Of a stretch of 26,544 bases of DNA, positions 6,912 to 16,487 are shown in pieces. The DNA is from Tubiluchus corallicola. Lineage: Eukaryota; Priapulida; Priapulimorpha; Priapulimorphida; Tubiluchidae. The stretch covers positions 1 through 26,544 of the forward strand of contig JAQGDQ010002425.1 of NCBI GenBank assembly GCA_030141605.1. The letters are read 5' to 3'. The notes under the pieces were generated by a model that ran no database searches, was not told the origin of the DNA, and saw nothing but the letters and a program-made list of their open reading frames with translations. The position numbers were made by a program, and so were the translations under genes. Numbering within the stretch: the first letter of the stretch is position 1; every line of letters starts with the position of its first letter.

Positions 6912-8471
6912 TTATCTCAACCACATAGGTATTGAGTCGTTCTCAATCCATTTTTCAATTCTTTTATCCAAGTTATCACCTTCCCATTTAGAAGTTCCTG
7001 CAGGTAAAGCATCGTGTTTAGGAAGCCACTTTTTATGGTCTTCAATAATTTTAGCATATTGTGGATTAATAGCTAAGTTAATATGCTCTCCCGGGTCTGT
7101 TTGATGATTGTATAATTCTTCTGTTCCGTCTCGATATTGAATATACCTCCAATTTTGACTTCTGACTGAATGGTTTTTATAATACCACGTGCTTAATACA
7201 GGTTTATCCCATTTCATATTAGGGTTTTTAATAAGTGCTGCAAGGCTTTTGCCTTCTAATTTTTCTACTTTTGGGAGGTTGCACAACTCAACCAATGTAG
7301 GATATACTTCTAATAGGCTTACGGGCTTGTCATTTTTAACTCCTTTTTTTGAGCCAGGGAGTTTGAAAAATAATGGCACTTTAGTTGCCTCTTCCCAAAG
7401 GGCTTGTTTTCTCCATGTTTTTTTCTCTCCCATATGCTGGCCGTGATCGGACCATAGTACTACAATGGTGTTGTCTGCATATTTGCTATTTTCAAAGGCT
7501 TTAAGTACTTTTCCCACTTGGTCGTCAACAAATGAAATGCAGGCGAGGTAAGCATAAACTAATTCTTTCCAATAGGTATCACTAAGGTTTTCTACTGCAT
7601 AATGGTCTCCCATCTCTATTTTACCAACTGCTATTGATTTGCCCATAAGGGGAATATCCGACATTTCATTATCTGGCACTTCGGGAATAATAGTTTTATC
7701 TAAGTCATATAGTTCGAAATACTCCTTAGGGGCAGTGTAGGGAACGTGTGGACGAACAAAGCCAACAGCTAGAAAAAAAGGCTTTTCGTGGGTTTCTTGT
7801 AGTTTGCTAACAGCCCATTCAGCTATTAATTCATCAAACATTTTCCCACCCGGCATATCCTCCCGCTCCAAAGCACCCCAACACAGTGAGTGTCCTTGCT
7901 TAATATTATAGTGGTTTACTATTTGGCTTCCTTCTTTTGGGAAGGGATAAAATTTTGTGCCTCCATAACCGTCTCCTCTGTCTTTTAAATCTTTTGGAAC
8001 TTTATAGTTAGGGGCTATTTCATCCCAAAAGTCATCGGTCTTATCCTTATAGTCTGTTACTCCTTGATGAAATATCTTACCCACAGCCATAGTTTTGTAG
8101 CCATTGTCTTTAAAATACTGTGGTAACATTTTGTGCTCTCCCATTACTTGTTCATAGGTCTTACGCATAGCAGCAATTGAAGCATACCAGCCTGACGAGG
8201 AAGGGTGAATACCACTAAGCAAAGAGTTGCGCGATGCTGTACAAACAGCTTGCGAACAAAACGCATTGGTAAATAGCGTTCCTTGTTCAAAAAGCTTGTC
8301 AAGATGAGGGGTTTTTACTTGAGGATGACCATTTAAAGCACCTACCCAGTCATTTAGGTCATCAATAGCAATAAATAGCACGTTGGGGCTGCCTGTTTGC
8401 TCTTTTTGACGGCATCCAAAACTATAAAAAGCTACTACTAACGAAAAAATTACTAAACGTTTTAAGTTCAT
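6912..8471 (-). CDS. S1-family sulfatase lipoprotein, iduronate-2-sulfatase-like
   Basis: 519 residues, ATG at 8471. Lipobox YSFGC (Cys20) predicts a membrane-anchored lipoprotein in the periplasm or at the surface. Alkaline-phosphatase-fold sulfatase features appear in order: FIAIDDLND (Asp37/Asp38, metal), the sulfatase signature CTASR with Cys77 as the formylglycine precursor and Arg81, VGKIFH (Lys132, His135), RPHVPY (about 240-245), SDHGQHMGEK (Asp342/His343, metal) and a C-terminal WRYIQYRDGTEELYNHQTDP substrate-side strand typical of iduronate-2-sulfatase-like enzymes. The signature is CxAxR rather than the commoner CxPxR; this is accepted in the family. Activation needs an anSME maturase, not seen here. 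Last gene of the 16111-6912 operon, 104 bp after its neighbour. It should remove sulfate from a glycan; the exact sugar is unknown. Confidence 0.93.
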   Translation of the reverse strand: MNLKRLVIFSLVVAFYSFGCRQKEQTGSPNVLFIAIDDLNDWVGALNGHPQVKTPHLDKLFEQGTLFTNAFCSQAVCTASRNSLLSGIHPSSSGWYASIAAMRKTYEQVMGEHKMLPQYFKDNGYKTMAVGKIFHQGVTDYKDKTDDFWDEIAPNYKVPKDLKDRGDGYGGTKFYPFPKEGSQIVNHYNIKQGHSLCWGALEREDMPGGKMFDELIAEWAVSKLQETHEKPFFLAVGFVRPHVPYTAPKEYFELYDLDKTIIPEVPDNEMSDIPLMGKSIAVGKIEMGDHYAVENLSDTYWKELVYAYLACISFVDDQVGKVLKAFENSKYADNTIVVLWSDHGQHMGEKKTWRKQALWEEATKVPLFFKLPGSKKGVKNDKPVSLLEVYPTLVELCNLPKVEKLEGKSLAALIKNPNMKWDKPVLSTWYYKNHSVRSQNWRYIQYRDGTEELYNHQTDPGEHINLAINPQYAKIIEDHKKWLPKHDALPAGTSKWEGDNLDKRIEKWIENDSIPMWLR

Positions 8472-8575
8472 TTTCTTTTTGTAAGATTAAATTCAACAAA
8501 AGGCATAAATTATTATATAAATTTGGCAGTTATTCTTTCATAATAAGTATTGTAATTAGAAAGAGGTAGTTGCTT

Positions 8576-9913
8576 TTAAAAATTGCTTTCGTCATTTATG
8601 AGAAGTAGCTCAAACCTGTCAAAGAAAATTCTATAATCTACACCAACAAGGCAATTTTCGGAGTTTTCTAAACACCACTTAGGGTATAGCACTATGCAGT
8701 CCAAATCGTTTCTTTGAGATGGAGATAGACTATTTGCATCTTCATTTTCCCAGTTGCCTGTATCAGAAAAATCAAAATCCACTTCTATCCACTTGTCGAC
8801 ATCTTCACCAGATATTTCTGCTACTACATAAACTTCATCTGATGTATAGTCTCCTGTAGGATGATTGCCTCTATTTTGTAGTGCCAATTTTATATAATAT
8901 GGAGAGGGTGCTGTAATACCATGACCGTTCTCATTTTTCTCATCCATATAAACTAAGATTCTAAATTTATTTTGAAGAGATAAATCGAATTTGCCATTAG
9001 AACCTTCAAGTACATTATGTTCGTGTAGTTCTAATCTTACGAAAGCGGCATCTCCAGAAGCACTCTTACTCGCAGTAATTCTTGCTCCTATTTTATCCCC
9101 ATCAGGCATTGCAGGTATTCCTCTTTTTTGTGGAATGTCTTCTGCTGCATTCATCCCGCAATTTTCTAATTTCCAATCTCCACAAGAACCGCCTGCTGAA
9201 TGCCAGCCTTCCCCTCCATCTATACTGGTGTAAATTGGTTCGCTTCCTCCATCTAAATTATATTTAAGGTGAATAAAAAATATAGGTTTAATATCTTCAA
9301 TAACTACTTGCTGTTCCTTTACAACACTATCTACCGCTGCATAGGCTACTATCCTTATATCGTATTCGCCACTTTCTGTATAATGGTGTCTGTAAGTAAG
9401 TACACTTTCAAGTTCTTTGTTGTGTAGGTTAACGATAGTATTATCTCCAAAGTACATTTTATATAGCTGTACATCTTCCCCTTTTAAGTCGAGGAAAACC
9501 ATTCCTACGGATGAATATATGGTAGGAGTTATTTCTACATTTGAAGGAGCTTTTGCTCCTACTTTTACATTTAAGTCCATTACAATGGTATCTCTGGTGC
9601 TTGGTCCATAGCCTATTAGCATAGGGTTGCGGGTATGGTGTCCCCAGTTCTTGTAAGTGTATTCTATTTCATTGCCTTCTGTTGTTTCTGTAACATCATC
9701 TTCATCAGGGTAAAACCTATAAAGATGTATGTTTTCTCCTTCGAAAGTAAATTTTACCTTACCGTCTTTTTCTTCACCTACTATTTGAGCTTCAAATTTG
9801 GTAATGTTAGGGTTGCCGGGGTTGGGTGGGTTTGCATAGTCATCCTTATCGCATCCTGCTATAAGTGTAACAAATAGACTGCATAATGATAAATACAATT
9901 TTATATTTTTCAT
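8576..9913 (-). CDS. PKD-like two-domain surface lipoprotein with C-terminal carbohydrate-binding-like domain
   Basis: 445 residues, ATG at 9913; leader with lipobox LIAGC (Cys21) followed by an Asp/Pro/Asn-rich linker. Two PKD-type beta domains can be seen at about 38-120 (KVKFTFEGENIHLYRFYPDE) and 125-207 (QLYKMYFGDNT, then YTESGEYDIRIVAYA, the classic PKD strand). Residues 213-445 form a beta-rich region with WIEVDFDFSDTGNW, resembling carbohydrate-binding sandwiches. Proteins in this slot next to SusC/D act as surface glycan-binding proteins. It lies 28 bp after the beta-helix gene and 104 bp before the sulfatase, same strand. No catalytic motif is seen; binding is inferred. Confidence 0.82.
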   Translation of the reverse strand: MKNIKLYLSLCSLFVTLIAGCDKDDYANPPNPGNPNITKFEAQIVGEEKDGKVKFTFEGENIHLYRFYPDEDDVTETTEGNEIEYTYKNWGHHTRNPMLIGYGPSTRDTIVMDLNVKVGAKAPSNVEITPTIYSSVGMVFLDLKGEDVQLYKMYFGDNTIVNLHNKELESVLTYRHHYTESGEYDIRIVAYAAVDSVVKEQQVVIEDIKPIFFIHLKYNLDGGSEPIYTSIDGGEGWHSAGGSCGDWKLENCGMNAAEDIPQKRGIPAMPDGDKIGARITASKSASGDAAFVRLELHEHNVLEGSNGKFDLSLQNKFRILVYMDEKNENGHGITAPSPYYIKLALQNRGNHPTGDYTSDEVYVVAEISGEDVDKWIEVDFDFSDTGNWENEDANSLSPSQRNDLDCIVLYPKWCLENSENCLVGVDYRIFFDRFELLLINDESNF

Positions 9914-9941
9914 AATTCTTTATTTTTTTCTATATAAACAT

Positions 9942-11532
9942 CTATTGCTTTTGCTTTTCAAAAGCACCTATGTCAATAACATCAACAGGCACAGTTTCAC
10001 CTGCATAATCTTTTAGCACATTGTCTTGTATTTCCTTCCCTGCATCAATAGCGGGTGAGCCTTCGTTTAGTTGAAATCTATATGCTCCTTCTACACCAAA
10101 GCTAAATGAAGGGTCTTCTTGTGTTATTGCCTGTGGTGGGTATGTTAGTGCCTCCTCCATTTTTGTAGTAAAATATATTATTGTCAAATGTATTGTTAGT
10201 GCTATTACCTTCATTGTTAAAGAGGTCGCAAGCCACTTCTGAGTAAAAAATATTGTTGTAATATTCTGTATTGTCAGAAGTTCCACTCCAACTTTTATGA
10301 TAAACCATTCCTAAGTCCATCTTATCTTCTAAAGTAGCATCCGTATAAAACACATTATTATGTATAAGAGTGTTAGTAGCCAATCCTGATGTGCGAACAA
10401 TGTGGGCTTTGTTATTAGCAAATACATTGTATCTGACGATAGTTCCATCATTAAATGGTGCGGTAGTAAGGTTGGAGGGTCCACCCGTTATAAGTATGCC
10501 CCCGTGTTCGTTATCGTGAGAGTAGTTGTATTGAAAGATAGTTCCTTTTGAGCGATAATCACTATCGAACCCACCAGCATCGTTATCTTCGCCCGTTACA
10601 TTTTTCGTAAAGCGAGCTTCATTGTATTGCCAAAGAGCATCGTCTGTGTTGAACGAAAAACTGGCATTGCCTGTGGTAAGTGAGCCACAACTATCGAACA
10701 GATTGTGCTCTATCAGAGGAGATTTCGCAACTCTTAGTATCAGTCCGTTGCCTCCTATTTTTTCAAAGCGATTGTTGCGTATTACTACATTAAGGCTAGG
10801 TGTCCAATCACCACCATCGGTAAAGGTTCTGCTCGACCAAGAGGATTTATTGGTCATACCCGATTGCTCTACATTGTGTATGTGGCAACCTTCTACGACC
10901 AAACCATTAAAATAAGTGGGTTTTTTACTTCCTTTTATTTCAATGAATATACCTCCGTTTTCTTTGCCTGCGTGAAACTCATCGCCAGAAACTCCGTAAA
11001 AACCATTTACATCATATATTTCCAAGCCTTTTAGGTGAATATGATTAACTTCTCCCATATCTTCTGCTATAATGTGAACTCCTACTCTCAACTCGTTCTC
11101 CGTTGTTCTTTCTTCTCCTTTATTGGTGATTTTCAGGTTTCTCAATTCAAAATATTCGGTGTTTTCCAGTTTAACAGTAAAAGGGCGTTTGCCGTTACCA
11201 TTTAAGAGGGGTTTTTCACCTTCTCCATATCTATCTATTACAATGGGGTTGTCTTTTTCTCCTTTTCCTTCTGGGACAATAACTCCATCCCAAACTCCTC
11301 CTGATTTTAGTAATATTTTATCCCCCGGCTGAAAAGTAAGCCTATTGATATTTGTTATTGTTTTCCACGCTTTTTCGGAAGATTCTCCTGTGTTGTTATC
11401 ATCTCCATTTTTGTCATCTATATAATAGGTCCCTTCTTTGTTGTTTGTAGGAGGTATGTCATTTCTCTCGTTATCCTTTTTACAAGAAGTGAATAAAAGG
11501 ACACTTGCTGCTATAAATATTATGTTTTTCAT
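9942..11532 (-). pseudogene. Right-handed parallel beta-helix lipoprotein (lyase-like), split by a single-base frameshift
   Basis: ATG at 11532; lipobox LLFTSC (Cys17). After a short linker comes GTYYIDDKNGDDNNTGESSE and AWKTITNINRLTFQPGDKIL, the start of the large Bacteroidota family of secreted beta-helix proteins. Then follow many NxxF/NNxI rungs (for example VVIRNNRFEKIGGNGLIL, TIVRYNVFANNKAHIV). The first frame runs to 10102 (476 residues). The true C-terminus, EDPSFSFGVEGAYRFQLNEG then SPAIDAG and VIDIGAFEKQKQ, is in another frame ending at 9942. The best join is one extra base at about 10114-10121, giving NNT-EDPSF and a 529-residue protein. The fold is shared by polysaccharide lyases and epimerases; no catalytic residues can be assigned. 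Third gene of the operon, 20 bp after susD. Confidence 0.82.
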
Positions 11533-11552
11533 AATTTATATTGTCTGTTGTA

Positions 11553-13103
11553 CTAATAACCTGGATTTTGAGGGTAACCTTTCATTAGTATTAACTCACT
11601 GTCAGGTATTGGCCAAGTTGTATTATAGTCTTGTATATAGTCTCTGCCCAGTCTACTAGATTCAATATGGTCAAAGCCCGCATAGTTTTTAACTTGTTCT
11701 ACTAGCTTTTCTATTCTTTTCAGGAAGAACCATCTTTGTCCTTCAAAAGCTAACTCTCTGGCTCTCTCGTCCATTATATGCTGCTCTGTTACTGTTTCCA
11801 AATCACTTATCCCTGCTCTTGTTCTCACTTTGTTAATGTGTTCTACTGCCTTGTCGTTATTGTCATTCCTCATATAAGCTTCTGCGGCTATTAAGTGTGT
11901 TTCTGCCAGCCTATATATGATTATGTCTGCAAATCCTTCTCTATTATCGTCGGGCATATTTGGGTCGTAACTTTTCCACAAGCTTATAGCCATATTTTGA
12001 AAATCAATAGGATTTTCTTCTATTGTTATTTTTAGGGTATCCCCTAAATCTGTATTGTCAGGTAAGTTACTGGGGTCATTATAAATGAAAAAATCTCTAT
12101 AATAATCATCGTATCTCTTATCGTTTGTTTGGTCATACAATCCTAATAGATAGTTATTAGGCATTGCCCACCCAAGGGGATAACCTCCTTGAGCTGCTTC
12201 TGGTATCATTCCATTCATCCTGTAGTAACGGGTTGCAAAAGAGTAAAAGAAGTTGTTTGTAGAACCTCCTCCTAGTTGTTGATTTTCAAAATCAAACTGG
12301 ATAGCATAGAGGGTTTCATTGTGGTTTCTTTCGCCAGTATATTTACCAAATACGATGTCGGTGTCAAGTAACTGAAAATTACCACTATTTACAATTGCTT
12401 CGCAGTGTTCTATTGCAGCAGTCCAGTCTTTTTGCCACATAGCTGCTTTGGCTCTTATGTGTCTTGCCGATGCTTGGGTATGTTTTCCCGGTAGGTCTGT
12501 CCATTCTAAGTGTTCTATGGCAAAATCCAAGTCGCTATTAATCAATTCGAAAACATCTTCTGACTTGGCTGGACGATATTCTGTATTAGGGTTTACTGCT
12601 GCTTCTGGCGTAAAAGGTTCAGTGGTTAGGTATATATTGTCGAAAAGACGTATTAAAGTAAAATAAGCTTGTGCTCTGTGGCATTTAGCTTCTGCCAATA
12701 TTTGGTTTCTTTCATCTTCGCTCATACTCACATCAGGTACAGCTTTTATAATACCATTTGCTCGTTCTATAAGTCTATAGTTAAGTGGCCAAAGGCTACT
12801 GGCTGCTGCAAAATTTATTGGATTATATCTTACTGGGTTATAATTTCGTTCGTATGAATACCCTCCTCTTGGTGCTGCAATGTCTGTTATAACTCTAACA
12901 ATAGTGAAATTTTTTGTGTTATTGGTTCTTGCCATACTTCTTTCTCTATTGTAAAGACTTACAACGTGGGCTTTTAAGCCTTCTACTGTTGTATAGGTAA
13001 AGCTGTTATCCACTTCGGTAGGGTGTGTCTCTTCCAGCCATTTTTGACAGCTACTCGATGAGAAGATGAGTATTATAGAATATATAAATATTTTATTTTT
13101 CAT
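11553..13103 (-). CDS. SusD/RagB-family lipoprotein of the sulfatase-linked locus
   Basis: 516 residues, ATG at 13103; lipobox SSSSC (Cys19), then QKWLEETHPTEVDNSFTYTT. SusD landmarks: the AEAKCHRAQAYFTLIRLFDN helix (about residues 137-156), RHIRAKAAMWQKDWTAAIEH (TPR-like), YRLAETHLIAAEAYMRND, MDERARELAFEGQRWFFLKR, and the terminal PIPDSELILMKGYPQNPGY. All are in the usual order and the length is normal, so the gene is intact, unlike its susC partner. It binds oligosaccharide over the SusC channel. The gap from the susC stop is 30 bp, and to the beta-helix gene 20 bp, supporting one transcript. Confidence 0.95.
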   Translation of the reverse strand: MKNKIFIYSIILIFSSSSCQKWLEETHPTEVDNSFTYTTVEGLKAHVVSLYNRERSMARTNNTKNFTIVRVITDIAAPRGGYSYERNYNPVRYNPINFAAASSLWPLNYRLIERANGIIKAVPDVSMSEDERNQILAEAKCHRAQAYFTLIRLFDNIYLTTEPFTPEAAVNPNTEYRPAKSEDVFELINSDLDFAIEHLEWTDLPGKHTQASARHIRAKAAMWQKDWTAAIEHCEAIVNSGNFQLLDTDIVFGKYTGERNHNETLYAIQFDFENQQLGGGSTNNFFYSFATRYYRMNGMIPEAAQGGYPLGWAMPNNYLLGLYDQTNDKRYDDYYRDFFIYNDPSNLPDNTDLGDTLKITIEENPIDFQNMAISLWKSYDPNMPDDNREGFADIIIYRLAETHLIAAEAYMRNDNNDKAVEHINKVRTRAGISDLETVTEQHIMDERARELAFEGQRWFFLKRIEKLVEQVKNYAGFDHIESSRLGRDYIQDYNTTWPIPDSELILMKGYPQNPGY

Positions 13104-13133
13104 TATTTATGGTTCTTTAAATTATAAGATATT

Positions 13134-16111
13134 TTACAAGAAAGTAACTTTTATACCAAAATTATAAGTAAATGCTTCTGGGTAGCTATTGGGGTTTCGC
13201 TCAGGACTATATGAGGAGAAGTTCATCCATGTAAATGGGTTGGTTACTGAGGTATATACTCTAAGATTTTTAATTCTATAAGGATTCAACCACTTTTCTG
13301 GGAAGGTATAGCCCAATACCATCGATCTTAATCTTATATAAGATGATTCTTCATAGGCAGTAAGTCTTAAATCAGCGGGCGTGGCATTGTTAGTAGGTTT
13401 TGGTGCTGTGTTGGATGGGTTTTCGGGTGTCCAGTAGTCCCGTTTCAATCCATTACTAATACCTCTTATATCACCTCCATATGCACCTTCGTGTAGGTAA
13501 GGGTTTAGTCTCATAAGATTTTGAACGGTATAGAGTTCGGCTGAAAAGTCAAGGTTTTTATAATTTATATTAAGTAAAAGAGACCCAATCCAGTCTGGCA
13601 CTCTGCTTCTTAATACTCTATCAGCTTCTGTTATTTCTCCATCTCCATTTACATCTTTTCGTCTGATATCGCCAGGTCTTGCAGTAGGTGTATGCGAGTT
13701 TTCTATATCGTCGTTTTCTTGCCATATTCCATCAAACACAAAATCGTAATAATTGTTAACAGGCTCTCCTACAATAAGCCAGTTGTTGTATTTCCACCTG
13801 GTATTGTGTCTACTTCACCATAGAGTTCTTTTACTTTGTTTCTATTGAGTGTGAAAATTGGTGTAAGTGATATGCGAAGGTCTTTGTTATCTATAATATG
13901 TCCTGTTACAGATAGTTCTATTCCTTGATTCTCTATTCTGCCAACATTGTCCAGCATAGATGAATATCCGCTTATTCCAGGGAGACTCCTACTTATTAAC
14001 AAGTCGGAAGTTTGATTGTTGTAATACTCAAAACTTCCTTGCACACGTCCTTTCAATAGTCCGAAGTCAAGCCCCACATTAAGCATAGTAGATGTTTCCC
14101 ATTTTAAATCGGGGTTAGGCATTTGTGTGCCGGGAGAAAATCCTGCTTGTATGTCATCTCCAAAGATATAATAGAGTTGGCTGGCTGTTCCTATACTCTG
14201 ATAAGGGCTGATAGCTTCGTTACCTGTTTGTCCGTAACTTATTCTTGTTTTTAATTGGCTAAGCCACGAAACATCTTTCAAAAAATCTTCTTGATGAGCA
14301 TTCCAGCCTATTGCTGCCGAAGGGAAGTAGCCCCATTTATTATTAGCTCCAAAAACAGAGGAAGCGTCTGCCCTTGCTGTAAGTGTTAATATATACTTGT
14401 TGTCATAATTGTATCTTGCTCTACCCATAAAGGAAAGAAGCCTCCTTTGTGTCTCGCTTCTGCTAATAGTTTGTGTTTCTGCTCCTGCTATACCCTTCCA
14501 TCCTAATAAATCGTTGGGAAATCCAAAAGCCTCGTTGGTAGTTCGCCCCCAATGACGTTCGATGATACTATGTACTCCTGTGAAATCTATTTGGTGTTTG
14601 TTGATTTTTTTATCATAAGTGAGTATGTTTTCTATCATCCCTTCTCTAAAGTCACTAGTAGAATGAGTGGCTTCGCCATTTGAGCCTCTACCATTTTGTG
14701 ATAAGGAAGATTCGTATTCTCCAGCAACTTCATTCGATGTTCTCCAACTAGCATTTAAACGGTATTTTACGTCAAATGGCAGCCTTGCATCAAAAAAGAC
14801 GTTGTAAGTACCTTTGTGCAAAACAGATTCTCTGTCTGTTTCTTCAATGTTGATAAAGGGATTAAAGTGAGTCGCTTCTCCTGCTACAAAAGTTAATAAA
14901 TTACCATTGTCATCATATTTTTTTGCTATAGGAGGGGTGATAAAAGTATTGAGTCGCGAGGTTTCTCTTTCTCTATATCCTACGTAATAGTAAAAGTTGA
15001 CTCCCATATCTAACCAATCATTTACTTTTTGGTCTACATTTAAACGAAAGTTATAACGTTCGTAGTTAGATTTGGGCAATACTCCTTCGTTGTTGAAATA
15101 CCCTAAGCTGAATCCTATTTTAGTAATGTCTGTTCCACCTCTTATATTTATGTCGTGTTGTGTTACTATAGTATTTTTTCGCAATATTTCATCTTCCCAG
15201 TCAATAAACTGTCCTGATTCTAAAACATCTAACATTAGTGCACTAAATATTTCTTCATCGGGTCTATATGCTCCGCCATTATCTGTTCTATATGCTTCCC
15301 TTCTTAGCTGGGCGTATTCGTATCCATTGTATATGTCAAAGTTTCTGTTTACTGCATTCTGAAAACCTACATAACTATTGTAGGTTACTTGTGTTTCACC
15401 TTCTTTGCCTCTATTGGTGGTGATAAGGATAACACCATTGGCAGCTCTTGCTCCATAAATGGCTTGCGATGATGCGTCTTTTAATACTTCTAATGATTCT
15501 ATATCGCTGGGGTTCACATCGTTGATATTGCTTATGGGAACTCCATCTACAATGATGAGAGGGTCGTTGCCGCCAGATAAGGAGCTTTGCCCTCGGATAA
15601 GTATATCGGATGAACCTCCCGGTGAGGCACTACCTACAGTAACTTGTACCCCTGCTGCTCTTCCTCTAAGCATTTCTCCTACGTCGGTAGTGGGTATCTT
15701 TTGCATCTCCTCTGCCTCAACAGATGAAATAGCACTTACGATGTTGCTTCTCGATTGTGTTCCGTATCCTACTACTACCAGCTCGTCCAATAGTAGGGCA
15801 TCAGTAGATAAATGCACATTGATTATTATTCTTCCTTCTACGTTTATTTCTTGGGTCTTGTATCCTATGTATGAGAAAACGAGTACAGGAGACTTTATAT
15901 TCTCATTTATTCTAATAGTATATGATCCATTTATGTCGGAGATTGTACCTATTGAGGTACCCCTTATGGTTATGTTTACTCCCGGTAAAGTTTCATCGTT
16001 ATTATCTTTGTCAAATACCCTACCTGTAATTGTGTATTGCGAGAAAGTACTTGAAAAACAAAAGAAACTAATGATAAAAATGTAAAATGCTTTTTTTGCG
16101 AATGGTAACAT
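13134..16111 (-). pseudogene. SusC/RagA TonB-linked outer-membrane transporter, split by a single-base frameshift
   Basis: ATG at 16111; signal peptide about 1-25 (STFSQ), carboxypeptidase-D regulatory-like domain about 26-105, TonB-box region LDELVVVGYG (108-117), plug about 118-235 with PLIIVDGVPISNINDVNP and VLKDASSQAIYGARAANG, then the barrel. The first frame stops near 13769 after GGNTTTGLL. The next bases in the shifted frame read NWLIVGEPVNNYYDFVFDGI and continue uninterrupted to 13134, ending in YNFGIKVTFL. The break falls in the ACAACAACT stretch at about 13780-13791 and is one missing base; the full 2978 bp plus one base is exactly 993 codons, a normal SusC length. As written the product lacks the last ~200 residues and should not form a barrel. 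Sequencing error, decay and phase variation cannot be told apart here. Confidence 0.9.
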
Positions 16112-16143
16112 ATTGTTCGTAAAGATTAGTAAGTTTTTTTACC

Positions 16144-16222
16144 GTGAACGCTCCCATATTTTTTTAAACCAAAACTTTTGTTTATTTTATTTTTGTTAAT
16201 AAAATAATATGGGGGCGTTCAC
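16144..16222. repeat. 17-bp inverted repeat flanking a 45-bp AT-rich segment, with nested palindrome
   Basis: Left arm GTGAACGCTCCCATATT (16144-16160) and right arm AATATGGGGGCGTTCAC (16206-16222) are complementary with one T:G mismatch. Between them a second perfect repeat, TTATTTTAT (about 16182-16190) and ATAAAATAA (about 16199-16207), surrounds TTTTGTTA. The structure lies 33 bp upstream of the susC start codon. It could be a transcript hairpin, a large operator, or the ends of an invertible segment. Confidence 0.7.
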
Positions 16223-16225
16223 ACA

Positions 16226-16244
16226 ACTAAATTGTAAATTTAGT
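16226..16244. repeat. Palindrome with 3-bp spacer
   Basis: ACTAAATT, GTA, AATTTAGT: perfect 8-bp arms, immediately beyond the larger inverted repeat and about 115 bp upstream of the susC start. A possible regulator-binding site; AT-only chance symmetry is not excluded. Confidence 0.4.
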
Positions 16245-16487
16245 ATGTAAAAACACTTTTTGCAAGAAAAAAAACATTTTTTTTAACGAAATAGTTGCCA
16301 ATCTAAATTTAAAATACTTAACTTGCTGATTGTGTGCGACTTATTCTAAGGCATTTTCTCACATTGGACTCTTTGTTCCAAACCTTGAAAAGCAATTGAG
16401 TTTGACAATTATATGCAACTTTACATTAAAATATTTGGGTCAAACAAGTATATTGTTGCCAAAACTATAATACTGTACTACACCCCT

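Larger units (their letters stand above)
16112..16487. other. Intergenic region in front of the sulfatase-linked operon
   Basis: 376 bp without a gene. It holds a 17-bp inverted repeat pair (16144-16222), an 8-bp palindrome with 3-bp spacer (16226-16244) and AT-rich runs; these are listed separately. It must contain the terminator of the susF-side operon and the promoter of the susC at 16111. I find no clean TTTG-N20-TAnnTTTG promoter on the minus strand near 16111. Confidence 0.5.

Noticed and set aside
15459-16085. 208-codon open frame on + opposite the 5' part of susC
   Set aside because: It is fully antisense to a clear susC plug region, has no family features, and its Ser/Pro/Leu-rich composition is a typical shadow of a coding strand.
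6741-16486. Similar strings AAAACTATAATA(T/C)TGTACT at about 6739 and 16461
   Set aside because: Only about 19 bp with one mismatch in AT-rich DNA; this can arise by chance in 26 kb and the contexts differ.
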